From contig JAIWOE010000094.1 in NCBI GenBank assembly GCA_020217165.1, forward strand, positions 1 to 14,100: a DNA stretch of 14,100 nucleotides, in the 5' to 3' direction. Numbering within the stretch: position 1 is the stretch's first letter; every line of letters begins with the position of its first letter. This document shows, piece after piece, positions 7,483 through 14,100 of the stretch. Both the position numbers and the translations under genes were made by a program. This stretch comes from Desulfovibrio sp. (GTDB taxonomy: Bacteria; Desulfobacterota; Desulfovibrionia; Desulfovibrionales; Desulfovibrionaceae). The notes below the pieces were generated by a model that worked only from the letters and a program-made list of their open reading frames with translations, made no database searches and was not told the origin of the DNA.

Positions 7483-7990
7483 TGATGCGGCTGAGGGCAA
7501 AAGCGAACTGCAGCAAAACCTGGACCGCTACCGCCAGGTGTGGCTGTTTTCCGGCCTGGCCCTGGAGCCCCTCAAGCTGCTGGCCTACCTCTCCACCCGG
7601 GAAACCCTCAAGCCCGGTGAGCCCCTGTTCCACCGCGGCGAGTTACCCACGGCCATGGCGGTGGTGCTTGCCGGGACCTTGCATGCCTACGCCGCGGCCG
7701 AGGCCCCGCCAGCCGGCGCTCGCGAGCCCGATGCCTCCTTCGGCCCCGGGGATTGCGTGGGGGGGCTGGCCCTGCTGGGCAAGGAGACCCACAATTACAC
7801 CGTGGTGGCTGCGGAACCCCTTTCCTACCTGACCCTGTCCCGGGAAAAGTTGCAACGGGCCATGCAGCAGTATCCGGACATCGGCCTCAAGCTGTGTGAG
7901 GCCCTGGCCACCCGGGTGAGCCAATGGGACCGCAGCGCCCTGGACGCCCTGGCCCGTCAGGAAACACGCCTGGGCGTGTCCTTGTTGTAG
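7451..7990 (+). CDS. Stand-alone cyclic-nucleotide-binding-fold protein (degenerate ligand pocket)
   Basis: This 179-residue cytoplasmic protein holds one cNMP-binding (CRP N-terminal type) beta-roll at about 30-140. Recognisable elements are a domain opening (LKPGEPLFHRGE, 53-64), a hydrophobic VVLAGTLHAY strand (71-80), a phosphate-cassette-like FGPGDCVGGLALLG (97-110) and a YTVVAAEPLSYLTL strand (116-129), followed by one closing helix. The protein is too short for a DNA-binding helix-turn-helix, so it is not a CRP/FNR regulator. In the cassette the usual Gly-Glu is Gly-Gly (104-105) and the usual Arg is His/Asn (114-115), so classical cAMP binding looks unlikely. ATG 7451 is chosen for its strong site (AGGGGAG ending 5 bases before) and overlaps the ABC gene by 32 bases. 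Coupling to the transporter suggests it senses something for, or docks on, the exporter; that is inference. Confidence 0.82.
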   Translation: MSSFTAPSSTNDAAEGKSELQQNLDRYRQVWLFSGLALEPLKLLAYLSTRETLKPGEPLFHRGELPTAMAVVLAGTLHAYAAAEAPPAGAREPDASFGPGDCVGGLALLGKETHNYTVVAAEPLSYLTLSREKLQRAMQQYPDIGLKLCEALATRVSQWDRSALDALARQETRLGVSLL

Positions 7991-8030
7991 CCCAATCACG
8001 CGCACGCACTGCCATTGCAAGGGGAGAGTT

Positions 8031-8366
8031 ATGGATTTTGCGCACCGCATGGAAGAAGGCATCTGCATCGTTGCCGTGAGTGGCCGGCTGGATGCGGCCA
8101 CCTCCGGCGCGTTTGGCGCCGGGATGATGCAGCTGATCGACGATGGCGTGCTCAAGCTCGCCCTGGACTTGGCCACCCTGGAATACGTCTCCAGCGCCGG
8201 CCTACGGGAGTTCCTGCGGGCGGCCAAGGCCATCAAGGCCAGGGGCGGGAGCATGGTCTGCTGCTCCCTCAAGGACTATGTGAAGGAAGTCTTCGACATG
8301 TCAGGATTTTCCAGCATCATCCCCGTGAGCGCCTCCCTGGAGGAGGGCCGCAGCTCCCTGGGGTGA
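8031..8366 (+). CDS. STAS-domain protein, anti-sigma factor antagonist (SpoIIAA/RsbV) type
   Basis: This 111-residue single STAS-domain protein belongs to the class that is switched by Ser phosphorylation from a partner kinase and then binds or releases that partner. Features are a first strand-turn IVAVSGRLDAATS (13-25), the hydrophobic strand KLALDLATLEYV (42-53) and the conserved switch loop S54-S55-A56-G57-L58, where Ser55 aligns with the phosphorylated Ser of SpoIIAA. A strong ribosome site (AAGGGGAGAG) lies a few bases before the ATG. It follows the cNMP-fold gene by 40 bases and is probably the last gene of the operon, converging 13 bases from the next gene. No RsbW-like kinase, SpoIIE phosphatase or sigma factor is present nearby. 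It could serve a partner elsewhere or act directly on the ABC transporter. The family is secure; the partner is unknown. Confidence 0.9.
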   Translation: MDFAHRMEEGICIVAVSGRLDAATSGAFGAGMMQLIDDGVLKLALDLATLEYVSSAGLREFLRAAKAIKARGGSMVCCSLKDYVKEVFDMSGFSSIIPVSASLEEGRSSLG

Positions 8367-8379
8367 CAGCCCCGACATA

Positions 8380-8907
8380 TCAAAGACGTTCTCCCGCAGG
8401 CCTCTGGTGCCGAGGCCGCTCCAGGTCGTGCCGCGTGGCCGTTTCCCGCGGCACCATGATGCCTTCGGGGCCGATTACCAGCACGGGCCAAGGGAATTCT
8501 GGCAAAAAAACAAGTTGCGCCGGCGTGTTACCGGCTTTTGGCGTCCAGTCCTGTGGGATGAAAGGAAACGTCCAGCCATGCCCAAGGTGATCGACTACCG
8601 TCGCATGGTAGGTGTCTGAATCCGACCAGTGTTCGATGCGGATGGAGACAATTCCTGGATGCCGCGTTCCCTCTCGGGCGCCCCGGGCGGCATGGCGCAA
8701 GGGGGGCGTGGAGCGAAAGGCGCTCATGGTAATGAGGCCGAGAAGCACGGTTCCCATGATCCAGAAGCTGTGCCAGGTGGCAAGGGCCATGCCCACCGCG
8801 CCCAGGCAAAGCGCCACAGCGCACCATTGGATGCGGCGGGTAAGGGCTGGAGTGCCGGCCATGCGTTCCAGCATCTGCAGTTGGGTTGCAACAGTCTTCG
8901 CGGCCAT
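8380..8907 (-). CDS. Small membrane protein with two-helix hairpin and soluble C-terminal domain, unknown function
   Basis: I do not recognise this 175-residue protein. After a short amphipathic N-terminus it has two adjacent hydrophobic segments (about 27-45 and 46-64), making a membrane hairpin. A soluble stretch of about 110 residues follows, rich in aromatic and Pro residues (FPFIPQDWTP at 114-123, LPEFPWPVLVIGPEG at 135-149) that look like short beta strands. The tail is Arg-rich and polar. ATG 8907 has GGGGGA 4 bases upstream. It starts 36 bases after the trehalose synthase-maltokinase stop on the same strand, so it may be the last gene of that transcript, and it converges with the STAS gene. 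Codon use and a reading frame antisense to nothing real support a true gene. No functional inference is justified. Confidence 0.7.
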   Translation of the reverse strand: MAAKTVATQLQMLERMAGTPALTRRIQWCAVALCLGAVGMALATWHSFWIMGTVLLGLITMSAFRSTPPLRHAARGAREGTRHPGIVSIRIEHWSDSDTYHATVVDHLGHGWTFPFIPQDWTPKAGNTPAQLVFLPEFPWPVLVIGPEGIMVPRETATRHDLERPRHQRPAGERL

Positions 8908-8943
8908 GTGATCCCCCAGGGATCAAACTCTGCCTGGATTTGG

Positions 8944-11900
8944 TTACGGGGGCGTGTCGAGGGTGGTCTCATCCAGGGCGGCCAGGGTGGAGGCCAGCAG
9001 GGCCGTGGTGTACGCCGCGCCGGCGGCGGCCACGGAGCCGGATTCCACCGTGGCCAAGGTGCTGCGGGTAACGGCGTTGGCAGCCTCCTGAAAGCGCCTG
9101 TCTGTCAGGAACATTCCGAACAGGAAGGCGGCGTCCTCGGGCCGGCTGGGCAGCAGGGTGCCGGGCGCCCGCTGGGCTGGGTAGTCCAGGGCCTGCAGGT
9201 AGGCCTGGAGGCAGTCGCCGAACAGCTGACGGGTCCAGGCCTCCACCCAGGGAACCAGCAGCTGGGCATCCTCGGGCCGCAGCGTGCGCAGGCCGGCCAG
9301 TAATTCATGGGAGACGCGCCACAGGGAGCGCTCCAGGTCCGCCATGTCCCGCAGGCAGTTGCGTTTGATGGCGCGTTCCGAGAGACTCTTGGACTCGTCG
9401 CCGTCCAGATCGGCCAGGAAAAAGTCCTTGCCGGTAAAGCGCAAGGTTTCCAGGCGGCAATCTCCATGGATGCGGATTTTCAGACAATCCAGTTGGAGGT
9501 CCGTCAGGCGTTTCACGTGGCGGATCACCTCGTTGCGTCGGCCGGCCAGGGCGGCGGCCAGGGCGGCGGCCTCGTCGGGCAGCTGGTCCTGCCCCTGCTC
9601 CAGCACGGCGCAGGCATGCTTCACCCCGCTTTGAATGCTCTGGAACACCGACCGCTGATACAGCACCGAGAAGGGTTCCGGCGCAAAGCCGCGTCCCAAG
9701 CCTGGCTCGGCCAGGGTGGTGTGCAGGCAGGCCATGTATTCGCCCAGCCGCTGGGAAAGCTCCTGCATGAAGCCGGGAATCCAGGCCGGGGCAGACGGGC
9801 GTTGCGGCTCGGCGAACATGGCGGCATACCGGCGCGGAGCGGGTGGTTGCCCCAGGGCGGCACGGTCTGAAAGCAGGGTCTCCAGGGCGGCCTGAAGCTG
9901 GTTGCGGCAGATGTCCGCCAGGCAGGCTTCAGCATGGGGCTGTCGGTACAGCATGGCCATGACCACGGGCAGGCCCTGGGCGGGCCTGTAGGACAGCAGG
10001 CCGTGCAGCTCGGGCACGGTGGGGCCGCGTCCTTGCAAGGCCTGCAGCAGCTCCGCGCCGGGGCGGGGGCCGGCCTCGGTGCGTCCGTATATCTTGAGGT
10101 GCAGGTCTCCCATTTCCACACGGGCCATGTGCTGGGGCAAGGGCTCATAGGTGGCCACGGCCTGGGCGCCCAGGGCCTGCAGGGCGTCCTGCTTGTGGGA
10201 GCCATGATGCAGGCGCTGGATTTCCACCACGCCGCGGGTGGCCTGGATGCTGCGCGTCTGGGTAAAGTGCCGCAGGAAGGTTTGCGCCGGGGTGTGATCC
10301 GGCCAGCCCTCCCGCAGCATGCCACCCTCCTGCCCGGCCTCTCCCTTGAACCGGCACAGGGTCAGGGTGGGGTGCTCCTCCAGCTGGCGCTGGGCGTCCT
10401 GCCCAAAGTGGGCGCTGATGAGCAGATGCAGGAAGGTGCTCGGCCCGGTCGGGCGGTCCCAGCGCAGGATGAGCAACCACACGGGCTGGTCGCGTTCACC
10501 CATGGGCAGGGCTTCCAGCAACTCCAGGCGGCGCACGTCGCGGTGGCGGGAGGCGATGATGCCACGGCGCTTAAGATAGTCGGGCAGCACCTGTTCTTCC
10601 AGCACATCCTTGTCCGCACGATCCAGGAACCCGCCGGGCTTGAGGGCCAGGGGGACCAGGGGCGGTTCCGCCTGGGCGCGCATGCGTTCGGCGGCGCTGC
10701 GTTCCAGCTGCAGCAGCAGGGCGCCGTGGGGGGTAAGGGTCAGGGTGTAGAATTCCTCCCCGGATTGACCCACGGTGGGGAAGGCGTTGCCGCTGAACAG
10801 TTCCACAGGGGTGCAGCGTTTGAATTCACGCAAATCCAGCCGCACGGCCTGGGCAAACCGGGAGAGGTTGACCACCACGAGGATGGACTCGTCCCCATAA
10901 TTTCTGATGTATGCCAGCACGTGGGGGTTGGCATGAGGCACAAACCGCAGGGTGCCGCGGCTGAAGCTGTCGTGCCGTTTTCTGATGGCAATGGCCCGAC
11001 GCACCCACCAGAGAAAGGAGGCCGGGTTGCACTCCTGGTTCTCCACATTCACGGCTTCGTAATGATATTCCGGATCAATGATGACGGGCAGGTACAGTTG
11101 TTGCGGATTGGTTTTGGAAAAGCCAGCATTGCGGTCCGCGCTCCACTGCATGGGGGTCCGCACGCCGTTGCGGTCGCCCAGATAGATGTTGTCACCCATG
11201 CGGATTTCGTCGCCGTAATACAACACCGGCGTGCCGGGCAGGGTAAAGAGCAGGATATGCAGCAGTTCGATGACCCGCCGCTCGTTGCCCACCAGGGGCG
11301 CCAGGCGACGGCGGATGCCAAGGTTGATGCGCGCCCGGGGGTTGGGGGCAAAACTGCGGTACATGCTGTCGCGTTCTTCGTCCGTGACCATTTCCAGGGT
11401 CAGCTCATCGTGGTTGCGCAGGAAGATGGCCCACTGGCTGGCCTCGGGAATGGCCGGCGTCTGTTCCAGAATGTCCATGACCGGGAAGCGGTCTTCCATG
11501 CGCAGGGCCATGTACAGCCTTGGCATCACAGGAAAATGAAAGGCCATGTGGCAGGCGTCGCCCTTGTCATCGGGGCGGAAATAGCGTGCGGCGTCCTCGG
11601 GCCACTGGTTGGCTTCTGCCAGCAGCATGCGATTTGGAAATCGCCGGTCCACATGCGCACGCAGCTCCTGCAAAAAGGCGAATGTTTTCGGGAGATTCTC
11701 GCAGTTGGTGTCTTCTGCCTCGTAGAGATAGGGCACGGCATCCAAGCGCAGACCGTCCACGCCCAGGCCCAGCCAGAAGTCCACCACCTTGAACATTTCC
11801 TTGCGCACGGCGGGGTGTTCAAAGTTCAGATCCGGCTGATGGGAAAAAAAGCGATGCCAGTAATAGGCCTTGGCCACGGGGTCCCAGCTCCAGTTGGAGC

Positions 11901-12354
11901 TTTCCGTATCCTGAAAGATGATGCGGGCCTGGGTGTATTTGTCCGGGGTGTCGCTCCAGACGTAGAAGTCTCGGTGGCTGGAGCCCTTGGGGGCGCGGCG
12001 GGCGCGCTGAAACCAGGCGTGCTGGTCGCTGGTGTGGTTGAGGACCAGCTCCGTGATGACCTTAAGCCCCCGACGGTGAGCCTGCTTGAGGAACCGCTTG
12101 AAGTCCTGCATGGTCCCGTAATCGGGATTGATGCTCAGGTAGTCGGCAATGTCGTAGCCATCGTCCCGGCCGGGGGAAGGGTAGAAGGGCAGGATCCAGA
12201 TGGCGGTGACGCCCAGGTCGGCAATGTAGTCCAGCTTTTTGGTCAGGCCGATGAAGTCCCCGATGCCATCGCCGTTGGCATCGAAAAAGCTGCGGATGTG
12301 GACTTCATAGATGATGGCGTCTTTGTACCAAGTGGCGATGCGGTCAAGGGACAT
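8944..12354 (-). CDS. treS: Trehalose synthase (maltose glucosyltransferase) fused to maltokinase
   Basis: This 1136-residue bifunctional cytoplasmic protein has a GH13 trehalose synthase half (about 1-550) that interconverts maltose and trehalose. A maltokinase-like half (about 570-1130) would make maltose 1-phosphate from ATP, feeding alpha-glucan synthesis by GlgE. GH13 motifs are intact: LNHTSD with His107, GLRLDAVPYL with nucleophile Asp205, LLAEANQ with acid/base Glu247, and RNHDE with Asp316. The early YEVHIRSFFDANGDG and DDGYDIADY blocks are typical of TreS. The kinase half keeps K754 (LKIYGRTE), E768, HGD with Asp965, and Asp982. Its loop reads HGDCRLET instead of the usual HGDYHLGQ type, and DLDGD replaces DFEGE. 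ATG 12354 has AAAGGAG 6 bases upstream. Length matches other TreS-Mak fusions. No glgE or glgB lies in the window. Symbol refers to the TreS half. Confidence 0.93.
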   Translation of the reverse strand: MSLDRIATWYKDAIIYEVHIRSFFDANGDGIGDFIGLTKKLDYIADLGVTAIWILPFYPSPGRDDGYDIADYLSINPDYGTMQDFKRFLKQAHRRGLKVITELVLNHTSDQHAWFQRARRAPKGSSHRDFYVWSDTPDKYTQARIIFQDTESSNWSWDPVAKAYYWHRFFSHQPDLNFEHPAVRKEMFKVVDFWLGLGVDGLRLDAVPYLYEAEDTNCENLPKTFAFLQELRAHVDRRFPNRMLLAEANQWPEDAARYFRPDDKGDACHMAFHFPVMPRLYMALRMEDRFPVMDILEQTPAIPEASQWAIFLRNHDELTLEMVTDEERDSMYRSFAPNPRARINLGIRRRLAPLVGNERRVIELLHILLFTLPGTPVLYYGDEIRMGDNIYLGDRNGVRTPMQWSADRNAGFSKTNPQQLYLPVIIDPEYHYEAVNVENQECNPASFLWWVRRAIAIRKRHDSFSRGTLRFVPHANPHVLAYIRNYGDESILVVVNLSRFAQAVRLDLREFKRCTPVELFSGNAFPTVGQSGEEFYTLTLTPHGALLLQLERSAAERMRAQAEPPLVPLALKPGGFLDRADKDVLEEQVLPDYLKRRGIIASRHRDVRRLELLEALPMGERDQPVWLLILRWDRPTGPSTFLHLLISAHFGQDAQRQLEEHPTLTLCRFKGEAGQEGGMLREGWPDHTPAQTFLRHFTQTRSIQATRGVVEIQRLHHGSHKQDALQALGAQAVATYEPLPQHMARVEMGDLHLKIYGRTEAGPRPGAELLQALQGRGPTVPELHGLLSYRPAQGLPVVMAMLYRQPHAEACLADICRNQLQAALETLLSDRAALGQPPAPRRYAAMFAEPQRPSAPAWIPGFMQELSQRLGEYMACLHTTLAEPGLGRGFAPEPFSVLYQRSVFQSIQSGVKHACAVLEQGQDQLPDEAAALAAALAGRRNEVIRHVKRLTDLQLDCLKIRIHGDCRLETLRFTGKDFFLADLDGDESKSLSERAIKRNCLRDMADLERSLWRVSHELLAGLRTLRPEDAQLLVPWVEAWTRQLFGDCLQAYLQALDYPAQRAPGTLLPSRPEDAAFLFGMFLTDRRFQEAANAVTRSTLATVESGSVAAAGAAYTTALLASTLAALDETTLDTPP

Positions 12355-12565
12355 TCGCGGCTCCTTTAGGCAGAGAGTCGGCCCCTACCGTACCTGATTC
12401 CGGCACCCCTGTCATGCTGCAGCCTGTCGCCGGGAGCAAGCCCGCGGGCAGGATAAAATCGCAATAAATACTGCGAAAATATCGGAATATTCAACAAGCT
12501 GAAATATTACGATATCATTACATAACAGCAATACAGACTGCGATGGTTTCGCAACGCCGGACAAC
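12355..12565 (-). promoter_or_regulatory. AT-rich intergenic region, probable promoter of the trehalose synthase gene
   Basis: This 211-base gap contains a sharply AT-rich island (12453-12538, about 29% G+C by my count) in otherwise GC-rich DNA. Read toward treS, a possible promoter is TTGAAT with TATTTA 18 bases later, over about 12462-12491, followed by roughly 100 bases of leader. The leader also contains an imperfect GC hairpin at 12423-12452 with two central mismatches and no T-run. The inverted repeat in the island is listed separately. Confidence 0.4.
12479..12515. repeat. 37-bp near-perfect inverted repeat in AT-rich island
   Basis: The arms ATATCGGAATATTC (12479-12492) and GAAATATTACGATAT (12501-12515) are inverted copies with one mismatch and one extra base, around the 8-base spacer AACAAGCT. 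It sits upstream of treS and 50 bases past the stop of the 137-residue gene. It could be an operator for a dimeric regulator. Because TTTT follows it on the minus strand, it could also be a weak AT-rich terminator for the gene upstream. Confidence 0.6.
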
Positions 12566-12979
12566 TCAGGCCACCACCCACACGGTGCAGCCCTTGGCCA
12601 GGTGCGTGATCTTGTTGGATACGCTGCCAACAATTTCCGAGCTGCGGTGGCATTGGATTTCCAGTTGGCCGATGCGCAGGGGGAATCGCTCGTGGAAGAC
12701 CAATTTGAGGATCTTGTTGTCGCCGCTTTCCAGGTGTCGGCAGCGTTTGACCCAGTATTTGGGATCTTCCAGGCCGAAACGGCGCTCGGCCTCATCGCGG
12801 TACGCAAAATAATGATCGTCTTGCAGTCGGATGATGTCGCCATACCCGATGCGGGTGAATTCCGTGGTGTCGGTGACGAGTCTGCCGCACCGGGACGAGG
12901 CGAATTGCGGGCAGTATGTCTGCAACAGGTCGCGGACCTGGGCCTGCTCCTGGGCTCGTTCATCGAGTGGCATGGGCAT
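12566..12979 (-). CDS. Conserved-looking 137-residue cytoplasmic protein, unknown function
   Basis: I cannot name this protein with confidence. It has no signal peptide or membrane segment. The N-terminal 30 residues are Gln/Glu/Asp-rich and helical. A compact domain follows, with motifs that read as conserved: TRIGYGDIIRL, FGLEDPKYWVKR, GDNKILKLVFHERF and a final beta-rich stretch ending GCTVWVVA. From memory, a similar block (GYGD..., PKYWVKR, KLVFHE) occurs at the N-terminus of some deltaproteobacterial Ser/Thr-kinase-associated proteins; this needs checking. Several Cys are scattered without a metal-binding pattern. ATG 12979 is chosen because GGAG lies 7 bases upstream (12987-12990); the longer frame would need a TTG at 13024. 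It sits 81 bases after the peptidase-like gene on the same strand. A 12412-12963 reading frame over the same DNA is a shadow. Confidence 0.7.
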   Translation of the reverse strand: MPMPLDERAQEQAQVRDLLQTYCPQFASSRCGRLVTDTTEFTRIGYGDIIRLQDDHYFAYRDEAERRFGLEDPKYWVKRCRHLESGDNKILKLVFHERFPLRIGQLEIQCHRSSEIVGSVSNKITHLAKGCTVWVVA

Positions 12980-13060
12980 CGACACGCTCCGAGTGAAGGA
13001 TGCCCCGCAGGGAGATGCCTTCAATCATCGCGCAGCCGAGACGATTTGTCGTGCCCGGGC

Positions 13061-14100
13061 TCAGGACTCCACGGGCGGCGAGCTGCACAGCAGGCGGATG
13101 CACTCCCGGGCCAGCCGGGCGGCCCGGGCCAGGCCGTCCTGACTCAGGCGGGAGGGCACGTCCAGGGGTGTATGGCGTACGGGGTCCCCGCGGCTGTCGG
13201 CCAGGCGCAGGCAGGGGATGTGCTTCCAGAGCAGGGTGGCGGGATCATCGGGGGGCAGGGTGGACCAGACATCCACGGCGACGCCGGCAGCCTCCACAGC
13301 CTCCCGCAGCAGGGATGTGAGCCGGGGACTGGCCTGCAGCGCCGGGGAGGCGGCGATTTCCAGCCGGCCTTCCCGGCTGCCCAGGGGACCCAGCTCCACC
13401 ACGCAGTGGGGAGCGCGCCCCGCCTGAAAGAGGGCGTCGCGGCAGGCAGCCTCGCCAAACCGACCCAGGGTCTGGGCGCCGGCGGCGCAGAACAGGGTCT
13501 CCCGCCAGCCCTCCCAGGCTGCTTCCCAGCTCAGCTCCCGGGCCAGATGCAGCAGCAGGGCCAGGCCGGCAGCGCCGTCCATGGCATGCACGCCGTTCCA
13601 GAAGCTGTCGTACCGGGCCAGGAGCAGGGCCGGGGGCTGCAGGGCGCCGGGCAGGGAGAACAGCAGATTCTCCGCCGCGGCCTCGCGCATGCCGCCATGC
13701 ACGTCCAGCACGGCACGCAGGGGCTGGCCGTGTTCCAGCTGCCGGAAGAGGGACAGGGCATCGTGCCCGGCAATGCTCACGGCGGGGATGCGCCCGGGGC
13801 TGCCGTCGGGGGAGCAGACCACGCAGCGGATGGCGTGGCCAGGCAGGTCCGTGGCCAGGATGGCCGCCGCCGCCCCCCGGGCGCAGGCACTGGCGTAGCA
13901 GGCCTGCAGGTCCGGCCCGCGCAGGCAGTACACTGCGGGGCTTGGGGCGAGGGTGGGGGAAGGCGCGGCAGACGCGCCCACATGCGGGGCCAGGAGCACG
14001 GCATCCAGGGGCGTGCGCAGGGGCCTGGAGCAGGCCACGGGCTCGCACACGAGTTCCCGCGCCGCGCCGGCGGCGTCCAGCACGCGCAGCCGGGCTTCTT
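13061..14100 (-). CDS. M28-family-like peptidase with missing metal ligands (5' end outside window)
   Basis: At least 345 residues are visible; the frame is open to the right edge, so the GTG at 14083 is probably internal. Numbering is from that GTG. A PA-like region (about 45-125, with IPAVSIAGHDAL) precedes an M28 aminopeptidase-like fold: LLLARYDS (153-160) where the family has a zinc His before Tyr-Asp, HAMDGAAGLALLLHLAREL (166-184) with the bridging Asp169, TLFCAAGAQTLG (196-207) where the family has Glu-Glu, and RHTPLD (303-308) with the final zinc His304. The first His is Arg157 and the Glu pair is Ala203-Gln204, so two-zinc catalysis looks lost. M28 members normally hydrolyse peptides or acylated small molecules; this one may be a non-catalytic binding protein. 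M28 assignment is by motif order only. Confidence 0.65.
   Translation of the reverse strand, partial: EARLRVLDAAGAARELVCEPVACSRPLRTPLDAVLLAPHVGASAAPSPTLAPSPAVYCLRGPDLQACYASACARGAAAAILATDLPGHAIRCVVCSPDGSPGRIPAVSIAGHDALSLFRQLEHGQPLRAVLDVHGGMREAAAENLLFSLPGALQPPALLLARYDSFWNGVHAMDGAAGLALLLHLARELSWEAAWEGWRETLFCAAGAQTLGRFGEAACRDALFQAGRAPHCVVELGPLGSREGRLEIAASPALQASPRLTSLLREAVEAAGVAVDVWSTLPPDDPATLLWKHIPCLRLADSRGDPVRHTPLDVPSRLSQDGLARAARLARECIRLLCSSPPVES

Noticed and set aside
8360..8373. GGGG-TGACAG-CCCC hairpin at the end of the STAS gene as a terminator
   Set aside because: Only four base pairs and no T-run.
9934..12369. 811-residue plus-strand open frame opposite treS
   Set aside because: It mirrors the third-position GC bias of treS, is rich in Gly/Gln/His/Val with no motif, and GH13 active-site motifs are all on the other strand.
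12423..12452. GC-rich hairpin as an intrinsic terminator
   Set aside because: The stem has two central mismatches and no T-run follows it in the direction of transcription of the minus-strand genes.

Overview
The window is GC-rich, tightly packed bacterial chromosome. It carries eight genes in full and two cut by the window edges. Protein style and gene content (a class A PBP, a cytoplasmic-looking molybdopterin oxidoreductase, a NapH-like polyferredoxin membrane protein, a TreS-maltokinase fusion) suggest an anaerobic proteobacterium, most likely a sulfate reducer of the Desulfovibrio group. That assignment is inference: no rRNA or other taxonomic marker is present. I see no IS element, phage gene, tRNA, rRNA or CRISPR array.

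Region 1 (1-1169, +) is the transpeptidase end of a PBP1A-type cell-wall synthase. It meets a convergent gene 9 bases away. Region 2 (1179-4805) is a divergent redox pair: a membrane protein with two [4Fe-4S] ferredoxin motifs (-) and a DMSO-reductase-family Mo/W enzyme (+). Their shared 132-base promoter region contains a perfect FNR-type box, TTGAT-N4-ATCAA. The pair may form a small anaerobically controlled electron-transfer system without the usual FeS and membrane subunits.

Region 3 (4951-8366, +) is a compact likely operon of three genes. The first encodes an ABC exporter whose nucleotide-binding domain is split by about 250 extra residues, apparently by repetition of the post-Q-loop segment. 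The second encodes a stand-alone cNMP-binding-fold protein that has lost key ligand residues. The third is a STAS-domain (anti-sigma antagonist type) protein. The operon looks like a regulated export system of unknown substrate.

Region 4 (8380-14100, -) holds, in transcription order from the right: an M28-like peptidase missing metal ligands (cut by the window end), a 137-residue protein of unknown function, a trehalose synthase-maltokinase fusion with a divergent kinase active site, and a small two-helix membrane protein. An AT-rich island with a near-perfect inverted repeat lies upstream of the trehalose gene and probably holds its promoter.

The strongest leads are the FNR-controlled redox pair, the split ABC ATPase with its cNMP/STAS partners, and the AT-rich inverted repeat. 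All assignments come from reading motifs by eye; no database search was run.
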